From Candidatus Wallbacteria bacterium (lineage in GTDB: Bacteria > Muiribacteriota > UBA6191 > JACPRK01): a stretch of 64,000 bases of DNA. The notes under the pieces were generated by a model. That model was not told where the DNA came from, did not search any database, and saw only the letters and a list, made by a program, of their open reading frames with translations. Numbering within the stretch: the stretch's first letter is position 1; every line of letters begins with the position of its first letter. A program made the position numbers and the translations under genes. The stretch is taken from positions 62,001-126,000 of the forward strand of contig JACQZN010000012.1 of NCBI GenBank assembly GCA_016213845.1, given 5' to 3'. Of this stretch, positions 49,907-57,600 are shown piece after piece.

Positions 49907-51822
49907 GCCAGACCGGTCAAGGGCCGCATTCCGCCTGGAGCGAGCTCGTCCGCGGGCTTGCCAGCATGGCCGAGTCGGAGCGCACGGCGGCAGTGGAGGC
50001 CGTGGCCGCGGCGGCGGGCGATTCTGTCCTTTCGCGCGTCATGCTCCAGAGCGTGGCCGAGCGCGACGCCAGCCCCGCCGTCCGCCGCGCGGCGCTCGAC
50101 GCGTTGCGGCGGGCGGGAGGACCCGTCGAGGACGGACCGAGCTTCCTGGGGCGCGAGCTCGCCAACAAGAGCGCCATCGTCCGCGAGCGCGCCGCCTGGG
50201 TCGCTTGCGTGCTGAGGAGCACCGACCTGGCTTTCACGCTCCGACAGCGCCTGCGAGCTGAGCCCGAGCCGCGAGTCCGCGTCGCCCTCCTGGGCGCGCT
50301 AGCCGCAGTCGGCGGCGCCTCCGACCTGATGGTCGCCGCCCCCTTCCTCGAGGCGCCCGAGCCGGCCGTGCGCGCCGCCGCCCTCCGCACGGCATCCATG
50401 CTGGCCGGCGCCGACGCCAGCCCCTACGTGGTCCGAGGACTTACGGATGCCTCCGAGGACGTCCGCTCCCTGGCGATGGGTATCCTCGCCAACCGCGGCT
50501 GGCCCGCCATCCGCGCACTGCTGGCCCAGATGGCCTCCAGCAGTATCGCCTGGCACGTCGAGTGCGCTGCCGTGGTCCTCGGCGGCACCAAGAGCGCCGA
50601 CGCCGTCGAGCTGCTGGCCCCCCTGAGGACTCACTCGCTCGATTCGGTCCGCTCGCGCGCGCGTCGCGCGCTGGCCCAGCTGGCCCGCGCCGGTATCGAC
50701 GGGGCCTCTCGTCTCCTCGAGGACGAGCAGTCCCCCGCCAGCTACACCGACACCGCGGTGATCCGCCTGTCGCGGCTGGCCGAGGCCGTGGCGCCCACAG
50801 CCGCCACGACCGACACGCGAGCCTGGGCCAAGGGCCTGCTGGCCGAGGGACGTGCCGAGCGCTGGAACGAGCTGGCCCGGCGATTGGACGAGGAGCGAGA
50901 TCCGGCCGTCGCAGCCTTCCTTGTCAGCTGCCTGGGTCGGCTGGGGGCCAAGGCGGCGGTGCCGTCTCTTCTCCCCTTCGCCGCGCACCCCGAGGCCCGC
51001 GTTCGCGCCAATGCCGTCGAAGCGCTCAGGCTCCTGGCGCGCGCCGACCAGCTCGACGCCCTGCTCCCCTGCCTCGAGGACACCGACAACCGCGTCCGGG
51101 CCAATGCGCTCGTCGCGCTCGCAGCCCACCCCTCAGTCGATGTGCCCGCCCGGCTGGCGGCGATGGCTGCCAGCCCGCGGGAGGACATGCAGCTCTCGGC
51201 GCTCTACGTCGCCGAGATGCTCGCCTCTCCCCAGGCCGTGACCTCCATCGCCGACCTGGCCCGCTCGCCCCACGCCACTGTCCGGGAGAAGCTCGCCTCG
51301 CCGGCACTCTCCCAGCTGCTCTCCCGATCGGCGTCGCGCCGCCCCAGCGCCTTCCTGTGGGGTGGCCTGGCCGTGGCCGCGCTGGCGCTGGCCGCCGCGC
51401 CGCTCTCGCAGACCCGCGTCGACGACAGCGCCAGGAGCTCCTACGTGCAACCCCAGAGCGGCGCGGCGATTACCCGACCGTGGGAGCCGGCACTGCCCGC
51501 GCCCCGCGCCCCCGGCACCCCTCAGGCCGAGCGCGACACGACCCCGCTATCGCTGCCCGAGCGCCTGGTGGCCGGGCTTCGCTCAACTGCCGGCGTCGCC
51601 ACTACGCTCGAGTCCTTCGACGCCCGCTGGCGGCTCCTCTACGAGCTCCTCTTCCTGCTGCCCGAAGAGCTGCGTGCCGAGATCGCCACCCTGGCGGATC
51701 TGACGCTCTTGCGCGGCGCCCTCCGCACCCGCCCCCAGGAGTCCTGCGACCGTCTCGAAGAGTGGCTCGAGCTGACTCGCCAGCTCGTCCTGCCCCGCCT
51801 GGCCCGCCCGCCGGCGCACTGA
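49903..51822 (+). CDS. HEAT-repeat membrane protein
   Basis: 639 aa. Residues ~10-470 consist of HEAT-like helical repeats (for example SPAVRRAALDALRRAGGPVE, VRVALLGALAAVGGASDLMV, DNRVRANALVALAAHPSVDV). One TM helix follows (FLWGGLAVAALALAAAPL), then a Pro-rich linker and a ~100-residue helical domain (LLYELLFLLPEELRAEIATL). It likely serves as a membrane-tethered protein-protein scaffold. It is the last gene of the pilin-like cassette (GTGA overlap at 49903-49906), which suggests a role in that assembly. The palindromic repeat 45 bp downstream may terminate the operon. Confidence 0.75.
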   Translation: MSQTGQGPHSAWSELVRGLASMAESERTAAVEAVAAAAGDSVLSRVMLQSVAERDASPAVRRAALDALRRAGGPVEDGPSFLGRELANKSAIVRERAAWVACVLRSTDLAFTLRQRLRAEPEPRVRVALLGALAAVGGASDLMVAAPFLEAPEPAVRAAALRTASMLAGADASPYVVRGLTDASEDVRSLAMGILANRGWPAIRALLAQMASSSIAWHVECAAVVLGGTKSADAVELLAPLRTHSLDSVRSRARRALAQLARAGIDGASRLLEDEQSPASYTDTAVIRLSRLAEAVAPTAATTDTRAWAKGLLAEGRAERWNELARRLDEERDPAVAAFLVSCLGRLGAKAAVPSLLPFAAHPEARVRANAVEALRLLARADQLDALLPCLEDTDNRVRANALVALAAHPSVDVPARLAAMAASPREDMQLSALYVAEMLASPQAVTSIADLARSPHATVREKLASPALSQLLSRSASRRPSAFLWGGLAVAALALAAAPLSQTRVDDSARSSYVQPQSGAAITRPWEPALPAPRAPGTPQAERDTTPLSLPERLVAGLRSTAGVATTLESFDARWRLLYELLFLLPEELRAEIATLADLTLLRGALRTRPQESCDRLEEWLELTRQLVLPRLARPPAH

Positions 51823-51866
51823 CCGGCTCGCCCGCGCACTTTCGAACACGCCCTTCGCTCCACCGG

Positions 51867-51931
51867 AAACCCGTGGCGTCTACCCGTACCGGGTTTTCAG
51901 AAAACCCGGTACGGGTAGACGCCACGGGTTT
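51867..51931. repeat. 65-nt near-perfect palindrome
   Basis: Left arm 51867-51898 and right arm 51900-51930/31 are reverse complements over ~32 bp with a single A between them. The core of the right arm is ACCCGGTACGGGTAGACGCC, followed by CACGGG. An identical half-copy lies at 2194-2222. It sits 45 bp after a stop codon, so it could act as a strong bidirectional stop, as a REP-like element, or both. Confidence 0.85.
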
Positions 51932-52036
51932 TCCTCCACGCGCTTTCCTGATCGGCAGGCCGCGGCGCTGACTGCCGCGTGGAGTTTCCGCCCAGACCAC
52001 GCGCGGCGTTCGCCGGACGGGCCCGCGCCCTGTACG

Positions 52037-54199
52037 ATGTCCGCCGTCATGGCCGCCTCCTGTCCACGGTGCGCCGCTTCCGAACGCCCGGCCGGCGAAC
52101 CGCCGAAGTGCCCGCGTTGCGGCGAAGCTCGCCCGGCGACCACCGCCAGGCCAGCGACCGTGTACGTGCGCGGCGACCTGGGGACGCCGGCTGCCCCCAG
52201 CGGCGCGGTGCGGGCTCCGACACTCCTGCAGACCGACGATCGCAAGCGGGAGCAGCGTATCGCCCGGCCCGGCGCGCACCCGCTGCCAACCGCCCTGCTG
52301 GCCAGGTACGACGTGCTCGACGTCCTCGGCGAAGGAGGCATGGGAATCGTCTACAGTGCCGTCCAGAAGTCGACTGGTGCCGCCGTCGCGCTGAAGACGA
52401 TGCTGGCCGATGAGCCCGCCCTGCGGGAGCGATTCGTCTCCGAGGGACGATTGCTGGCGATGCTTCGACACCCGAACGTGGTAGGAGTTCTCGACTGGGG
52501 CGACTGCGAGGGGTGCCTCTACCTTGCGCTGGAGTGCGTGACGGGCAGCAACCTGGCCAGTCAGCTCGACCAGGGCGGCGCGATGACCCTGGAGCGCGCT
52601 CTGGCCCTGGGCCAGCAGCTGGCGGCGGGGCTGTCTCACGCCCACCGCAAGGGCATCCTTCACCGCGATCTCAAGCCTGCCAACGTGCTGCTCGACGAGA
52701 GCGGCACCGCGCGAATCGCAGACTTCGGCCTGGGCCGCAGCCTGGGCGCCAGCCGCGTCACGAGCGCCGGCACGATCCTGGGCACCCCGGGTTACATCCC
52801 CCCCGAGGTGATGGCCGGAGGGGAGACGTCCGCCGCCGGCGACATCTATGCGCTGGGCGCCATCCTCTACGAGATGCTCACCGGCCGGCTCCCCTACGAG
52901 GCGAACGACCTTGTGGAACTGATGCGCGCGCAGGCCCGCTCCGACCCTCGCCCCCCATCGGCGGTGAAGCCCGGCCTGCCCGCCGGCGCCGACGATGTGG
53001 TGATGCGCTGCCTGGCGCGCGATCCGGCCGCGCGGTACGCCGACGCCGAAGAGGTCGGGGCGGCGCTGGCCAGGCTCCAGAAGAGCGCACCGGCCGCCGC
53101 GCGTCGAAGCGCGGCTGCGCCCCGGAGACCCGCGCCAGAGCCTCGCGCCGCTGCCTTGCCGTCGGCCGCGCCTGCGGCGCCCAGAACTGCGTACCTCTTG
53201 GCGGCGGTTGCCGGCGCGATAGCCCTGGCCGTGGGCGCCGCAGGCCTGCGCTGGTCCCGGCCCGCGCCTCCACCGCCGCCCCCCGGCCAGGCGACTGTGC
53301 CGGCACCGCCACCCGTTCCCTCGCCTTCGCCGCCTCCGCGACCGTCGGACCCCTTCCAGGCCGCCGGCCTCGTCCGCCTGGGAAAGAATGCTCGCGGATT
53401 CGAGCAGTTCCGGTGCGAAAAGGACGGCTCGACGCTGATCCTCGTTCCGGCCGGCTCCTTTACGATGGGAAGCACTGGGGGCGAGCCGGACGAACGCCCC
53501 GCACGCACGGTCTCGCTCGACGCCTTTCTGATCGGCCGGTGCGAGGTGACCAACGAGCAGTTTGCACGGTTCGCCGAGGCGACCGGCTACCGGACCACCG
53601 CGGAGCGCCGCGGCGAGGAGCTGACCTTTCGCCACCCGCTCGGCGCGCGCCTGCCCTGGTGGGGGCCAGGCCATCCCGCGGTGCGGCTGAGCTGGGAGGA
53701 TGGGGACTCCTACGCCCGCTGGGCAGGCCTGCGGCTTCCTTCGGAGGCCGAGTGGGAGCGGGCCGCCCAGGCGCCCGGCGACGCCGAGTTTCCCTGGGGA
53801 GCCCAAGCGCCCTCGGCGACCAACCCGGCGCGGGGCAACTTCGCCGACGAATCGGCCCGCCGCGCGAATCCAGGCTGGCAGATAATCCCCGGGCTCGACG
53901 ACGGCTTCGCCTACACGGCGCCAGTCGGCAGCTTTCCCGCCGGTGCCTCAGCCTGCGACTCGCTCGACATGGCCGGCAACGCGCTGGAATGGTGCCTGGA
54001 CTGGTACGACGCCGAGGCCTACGCCTCCACACCCGCCCGCGACCCGCGCGGCCCCCGAGAGGGCCGCACCCGCGTGCTGAGGGGCGGCTCATGGAAGAGC
54101 ACGCAGCCCGCGCTCCACACCGCCAGCCGCTACCATGACAAGCCCGGCGCCCACGCCGATCACTACGGCCTCCGCGTGGCCCGCTCCGCCCCCCGCTGA
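52037..54199 (+). CDS. Ser/Thr kinase fused to a sulfatase-modifying-factor-like domain
   Basis: 720 aa. An N-terminal zinc ribbon (Cys9, Cys12, Cys25, Cys28; CPRC...CPRCGEARP) precedes a complete Hanks-type kinase (~90-350): LGEGGMGIVY, VALKTM, HRDLKPANVLL, DFGLG, PPEVMAGGE. A TM helix (AYLLAAVAGAIALAVGAAGL) and Pro-rich linker lead to an FGE-sulfatase (formylglycine-generating-enzyme-like) domain: LVPAGSFTMGS, GRCEVTNEQFARFAEATGY, LRLPSEAEWERAA, DMAGNALEWCLDWY, RVLRGGSWKS, HYGLRVARS. The paired catalytic Cys near the C-terminus of true FGE is missing, so the outer domain is probably a ligand-binding sensor. ATG 52049 is an alternative start. It is not clearly in an operon. Confidence 0.88.
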   Translation: MSAVMAASCPRCAASERPAGEPPKCPRCGEARPATTARPATVYVRGDLGTPAAPSGAVRAPTLLQTDDRKREQRIARPGAHPLPTALLARYDVLDVLGEGGMGIVYSAVQKSTGAAVALKTMLADEPALRERFVSEGRLLAMLRHPNVVGVLDWGDCEGCLYLALECVTGSNLASQLDQGGAMTLERALALGQQLAAGLSHAHRKGILHRDLKPANVLLDESGTARIADFGLGRSLGASRVTSAGTILGTPGYIPPEVMAGGETSAAGDIYALGAILYEMLTGRLPYEANDLVELMRAQARSDPRPPSAVKPGLPAGADDVVMRCLARDPAARYADAEEVGAALARLQKSAPAAARRSAAAPRRPAPEPRAAALPSAAPAAPRTAYLLAAVAGAIALAVGAAGLRWSRPAPPPPPPGQATVPAPPPVPSPSPPPRPSDPFQAAGLVRLGKNARGFEQFRCEKDGSTLILVPAGSFTMGSTGGEPDERPARTVSLDAFLIGRCEVTNEQFARFAEATGYRTTAERRGEELTFRHPLGARLPWWGPGHPAVRLSWEDGDSYARWAGLRLPSEAEWERAAQAPGDAEFPWGAQAPSATNPARGNFADESARRANPGWQIIPGLDDGFAYTAPVGSFPAGASACDSLDMAGNALEWCLDWYDAEAYASTPARDPRGPREGRTRVLRGGSWKSTQPALHTASRYHDKPGAHADHYGLRVARSAPR

Positions 54200-54240
54200 A
54201 TCTTGGCAACAAGTGCGCCCGCCGGCCGGTAGAACATTAC

Positions 54241-55266
54241 ATGCTCAGGCAAAAGAAATGGGGCCAGTCGACTTGCCCCAATTTCCCGGGAAACTGGGGC
54301 AAGTCGACTGGCCCCATTTTCTGTCGCGCGTGGGTTTCGCTGGTGCTATGTCTGGCCCTGGGGCTGGCGGGGGCGCCGGCGGGGCTGGCGGGGTCGGCGG
54401 ACCCTGAGCCGTTCTTCAAGCGGCTGGAGTCGATCGGGCTCGACACGACGACCATCCGCAAGCTGTCGAAGAAGCTGACGATCGTCTTCCGCGATCCGGA
54501 CGACGACAAGGAGGCCGAGTACGGCTACATCCGCAAGCGGCTCTACCTTCCGACCGAGATCCGCGAGCCGGGTACCGACCGCATCAAGTTCGACATCCCC
54601 TCCTACAACCTCAACACGCTGCTCCACGAGTACACGCACGCCTACGACTACCTGATGGCCTCCGAGAAGGCCCCTGCCAAGTCGAACGAGCGGCTCTTCT
54701 GGGACGGCTGGAACGCCATCCGGGCCGACATTCACTTGAACCCGAAGGAGCAGATACTGGGCGGCCTGGCGCGCTATCCCGGCATGAAGGCCTCGGAGGT
54801 CTGCGGCTACTTCATCGGCGACTGTTACATGAACATCTTCGACGCGGTGCAGTCGATCGTGGTCCGCAACGAGGCGATGACGGACTACATCCGGACCCAG
54901 GAGGACGTCGACAGCCTGGGCGGGACGCTGGTGCTGCCGTCGAAGAATGCCGAGCAGGGCTGGTCGAGGAACCTGGCCAACCTGGTGTTCGGCAAGGCCA
55001 ACATGACCACGGCCGCGATGTTCAACGGCAAGACCGTCAACTGGGATGAAAATCGGGACTGGGTGAAGAAGCAACTCTTCGCCAGCGCCCTGGGGCTCAA
55101 CCCGCCCAAGGACGTCGACGAGCTCGTGGAGCGGCTGAACAAGCTCGACAACGAGTGGATTCGCGGCATCCGCGTCCGCGTCATCGCCGCGCGCAAGAAG
55201 GCTCTCGCCAAGCGGCAGGCGGCGGCCGCCTCGGAGCCCGGCATGGACGATCTCCGCAACCGCTGA
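54241..55266 (+). CDS. Secreted zincin-like metallopeptidase candidate
   Basis: 341 aa. LNTLLHEYTHAYDYL contains HExxH (HEYTH, residues 129-133), the hallmark of zinc metallopeptidases. The third ligand is not certain: Glu in NEAMTDY or an Asp/Glu in the preceding helical stretch are candidates. A hydrophobic segment (SLVLCLALGLAGAPAGLAG) looks like the core of a signal peptide. The first ~27 residues from ATG 54241 are encoded by a 64-nt hairpin (54256-54319), giving an odd Cys/Trp-rich leader. The in-frame GTG 54343, after the hairpin, is an alternative start, but it would leave no basic N-region. Substrate unknown. Confidence 0.65.
   Translation: MLRQKKWGQSTCPNFPGNWGKSTGPIFCRAWVSLVLCLALGLAGAPAGLAGSADPEPFFKRLESIGLDTTTIRKLSKKLTIVFRDPDDDKEAEYGYIRKRLYLPTEIREPGTDRIKFDIPSYNLNTLLHEYTHAYDYLMASEKAPAKSNERLFWDGWNAIRADIHLNPKEQILGGLARYPGMKASEVCGYFIGDCYMNIFDAVQSIVVRNEAMTDYIRTQEDVDSLGGTLVLPSKNAEQGWSRNLANLVFGKANMTTAAMFNGKTVNWDENRDWVKKQLFASALGLNPPKDVDELVERLNKLDNEWIRGIRVRVIAARKKALAKRQAAAASEPGMDDLRNR
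54256..54319. repeat. 64-nt perfect hairpin overlapping a possible gene start
   Basis: Arms of 25 bp (54256-54280 and 54295-54319), exact reverse complements with core GGGGCCAGTCGACTTGCCCC, enclose the palindrome TTTCCCGGGAAA (54282-54293). It is REP-like in size. It could terminate the kinase gene (57 bp upstream) or hide the ribosome-binding region of the metallopeptidase gene. Confidence 0.85.
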
Positions 55267-55275
55267 GCGCCCCGC

Positions 55276-55325
55276 TCATCCTGAGCCCTCCGGCAGGCTC
55301 AGGACAGGCCTGTCGAAGGATGCCC
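55276..55325. repeat. Dispersed TCCTGAGCC/TGTCGAAGGATG repeat
   Basis: A compact hairpin-forming sequence (CATCCTGAGCC ... GGCTCAGGACAGGCCTGTCGAAGGATG region) between two convergent genes, related to the TCGAAG/CTCAG repeat family at 49513 and 63639. Confidence 0.7.
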
Positions 55326-55350
55326 GCGCAAGGCCCGCCGCGCGCGGCCC

Positions 55351-56103
55351 CTAGCGCCAGAGCGCGATACCGCCCAGGATTCCGGCGGTGTTGGAGACGA
55401 TGCGCACGTCGGGGTCGAGCTCGATGGTGACCTTCTTGGCGTTGCCTCCGCCCAGGTGGAGCTTGTCGAAGTAGGTGAGCCGCCTGAGAGAGCGAATCAC
55501 TCTTTTCAGTCGGTTGTTCCACTTCTTGTTGCCGACGGCCTGCCGGGCGGCGTTGCCGACGTACTCCTCGTAGGTCTTGCCCTTCCAGAGGATGTGGTGG
55601 GCGATCTCCAGATGGGGTCCCAGCCGGCCGTCCTCGAAGATGGCCGTGCCGACTCCCGTACCGAGCGTGACGACCAGCTCGACGCCCTTGCCTTCGATGG
55701 CGGCAAAGCCCTGCATGTCCGCGTCGTTCAAGAGCCGGGCCGGCTTGTGAAGGGTCTCTTCGAGTGCGTTCGCCAGATCGAAGCCGCGCCAGTCCTCGTC
55801 GCCCAGGTTGACCGCCGTGAGCACCCGCCCGTGGCGCACGACCCCCGGGAACCCGACGCTGATGCGGTCGAAGGCGGGCAGCGAGGCGACCAGGCCAGCG
55901 ATCGCTTCGACGGCGACCTGGGGCGGGCACGGCTTGGGAGTTTCGACCCGGACGCGCTCGGTCAGCATCTGACCCGAATCGTCCAGCACGGACGCCTTGA
56001 TGCCGCTGCCGCCGATGTCGATCGCGAGCGTGCGCACGGTGCCCTTCTTCGCGTTGGAGGCGGCCTTCGTGGCCGCGGGGCGGCTGCGGGTCGTGGACTT
56101 CAT
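55351..56103 (-). CDS. ppgK: Polyphosphate glucokinase (ROK family)
   Basis: 250 aa. It phosphorylates glucose using polyphosphate (and usually ATP) to feed glycolysis. ROK/actin-fold landmarks are visible: LAIDIGGSGIKASVLD (phosphate-1 loop), ISVGFPGVVRHGRV, LNDADMQGFAAIEG (catalytic Asp region), VVTLGTGVGTAIFEDG (phosphate-2), and HHILWKGKTYEEYVG, the segment typical of PpgK rather than other ROK kinases. The zinc-finger of ROK repressors is absent, so it is an enzyme and not a regulator. A basic, Ala/Lys-rich N-terminal tail (KSTTRSRPAATKAASNAKK) precedes the domain. ATG 56103 is chosen because CAGGAGG lies 6 nt upstream. It is divergent from the peroxidase gene (126-bp gap). Confidence 0.88.
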   Translation of the reverse strand: MKSTTRSRPAATKAASNAKKGTVRTLAIDIGGSGIKASVLDDSGQMLTERVRVETPKPCPPQVAVEAIAGLVASLPAFDRISVGFPGVVRHGRVLTAVNLGDEDWRGFDLANALEETLHKPARLLNDADMQGFAAIEGKGVELVVTLGTGVGTAIFEDGRLGPHLEIAHHILWKGKTYEEYVGNAARQAVGNKKWNNRLKRVIRSLRRLTYFDKLHLGGGNAKKVTIELDPDVRIVSNTAGILGGIALWR

Positions 56104-56229
56104 CCTGGCCTCCTGGCCGCTCTGCGGCCGGTCCGTCCGGGTTTGGCTCGCCCAGCAATGTATCACGCGAAGGGGACCGAGGTGAGCGGGGTCACGGCAC
56201 AGGCGCGCCTTTCGAGGTACGCTGTGAGC

Positions 56230-57405
56230 ATGTCACGCGCCTTTCGCGACAGCCCGCGACCGTTGCCCGGCACGGCCTGGGCGCCCGCCTGGCTCCTGGC
56301 TGCAGCCCTTGCCGTGACGAGCGCCGCAGCCGGAGATGGGGCCGCGCCCTCGTCCAGTTTGCCGTCGACCCGGGACCGCGCTCGCCTGGAGGCCGCCAAC
56401 CCGGTGCGGCCGCTCCCGGCAGCGCCGCTGGGACACGATCAGTCGCTGGCCGATCTCGCCCGTCCACCCGACCCGAAGAAGGCGCGGCTGTGGCGCTGGC
56501 TCTTCTTCGACCGCCGGCTCTCACCGGGCGCCAAGAACTCCTGCGAGAAGTGCCACACGGCCGCCCGCGGCTGGAGCGAGGACACGATCGTCACGATGAA
56601 GATCGGGGACCACTCGGTGCCGCGCCGCACGATGACGTTCGTGAACTCGGCCTTCGCCTTCTTCCCCGAACAGTTCTGGGACGGGCGCTCCAAGAGCCTG
56701 GACGAGCAGCCGAAGGGACCCAAGCTCAACGTGGAGGCGATCGCAGCCGTTCCCGGCTACGCCCCCTACTTCGAGGAGGCCTTCGGCGATGCCCGGGTCG
56801 ACGCTTCCCGGGTCTCGCAGGCCATCGCCGACTGGGAGCGCACGCAGCTCTCCGGCAACTCGCCCTGGGACCGATGGCGCCGCCTGGGCGATGAGAAGGC
56901 CGTCTCCGACGAGGTCCGGCTGGGCGACCGCGTCTTCTTCGGCAAGGGCCGCTGCGGCCACTGCCACATCGCCACGGTCCTGACCGACCCCAAGTTCGCT
57001 GCCGCGCGCGCCCAGATGAAGTCGACGCCCCTGCACCTGGTCGGCAACTCGTTCACCGACTGGCGCTTTCACAACGAGGGCATCGGCTTCGAGCCCGCCA
57101 CCAAGCGCTTCAAGGACCCCGGCCGCTTCCTGGCCACGGGCCGCAAGGAGGACACCGGCGCCTTCAAGACGCCGCCCCTGCGCGACGTCGCGCTGCACCC
57201 ACCCTACATGCACGACGGGTCGCTCCCCACGCTCGAGGCCGTCGTCGAGCACTATCGCAAGGGCGGCATCGACAACCCCTACCTCGACGCGCTGATGGAG
57301 CCCCTCGACCTCACCGACGCCGAGGCCGCCGCGCTCGTCGCCTTCCTGCGCGCCCTCACCGGCTCGGGCTACGCCGACACCGCCCCCGCCCTGTTCCCGG
57401 AGTAG
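56230..57405 (+). CDS. Di-haem cytochrome c peroxidase (MauG/CcpA family)
   Basis: 391 aa with a signal peptide (WLLAAALAVTSAAA), so periplasmic. Two c-type haem-binding motifs are present: CEKCH (~105-109) and CGHCH (~242-246). Family landmarks include LFFDRRLSPGAKNSC, WDGRSKSLDEQPKGP, RVSQAIADWERTQLSG, FKTPPLRDVALHPPYMHDGSLPTL and VVEHYRKGG. These enzymes reduce H2O2 with electrons from small cytochromes or act as MauG-like modifiers of partner proteins; no methylamine dehydrogenase is nearby, so peroxide detoxification is more likely. ATG 56230 is preferred; GTG 56182 is in frame. It is transcribed divergently from ppgK and followed by the third copy of the structured repeat. Confidence 0.88.
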   Translation: MSRAFRDSPRPLPGTAWAPAWLLAAALAVTSAAAGDGAAPSSSLPSTRDRARLEAANPVRPLPAAPLGHDQSLADLARPPDPKKARLWRWLFFDRRLSPGAKNSCEKCHTAARGWSEDTIVTMKIGDHSVPRRTMTFVNSAFAFFPEQFWDGRSKSLDEQPKGPKLNVEAIAAVPGYAPYFEEAFGDARVDASRVSQAIADWERTQLSGNSPWDRWRRLGDEKAVSDEVRLGDRVFFGKGRCGHCHIATVLTDPKFAAARAQMKSTPLHLVGNSFTDWRFHNEGIGFEPATKRFKDPGRFLATGRKEDTGAFKTPPLRDVALHPPYMHDGSLPTLEAVVEHYRKGGIDNPYLDALMEPLDLTDAEAAALVAFLRALTGSGYADTAPALFPE

Positions 57406-57424
57406 ATCCAGGGCCACCGAAAGG

Positions 57425-57525
57425 TCGTCGGAACTCGGCGACAGGCACCGAAACCCCGAACAACCCGCTCAGCGTGCGGCAGATTTCGTGCGGGGTTTCG
57501 GAGCCTGTGCCCGTTTTCCGACGAC
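57425..57525. repeat. Structured dispersed repeat, copy C
   Basis: The most complete copy. Outer stem GTCGTCGGAA (57425-57434) with TTCCGACGAC (57516-57525); inner stem GGCACCGAAACCCCG (57444-57458) with CGGGGTTTCGGAGCC (57490-57504); loop containing CAACCC and GCGTGCGGCAGATTTCGTG. It lies between the peroxidase gene and ispE; the remaining ~75 bp should hold the promoter of the MEP operon. Confidence 0.85.
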
Positions 57526-57600
57526 TTAGTCCGCCGCCCTGGGGGTAGATCGCCCCGCTCTTCCAATCGCGGTCGAAGCGTGCTACCATGCGCCCCTTCT

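Noticed and set aside
51602-53806. Antisense frame of 734 codons
   Set aside because: Overlaps the well-supported kinase-FGE gene and even reads through the 65-nt palindrome; no domain.
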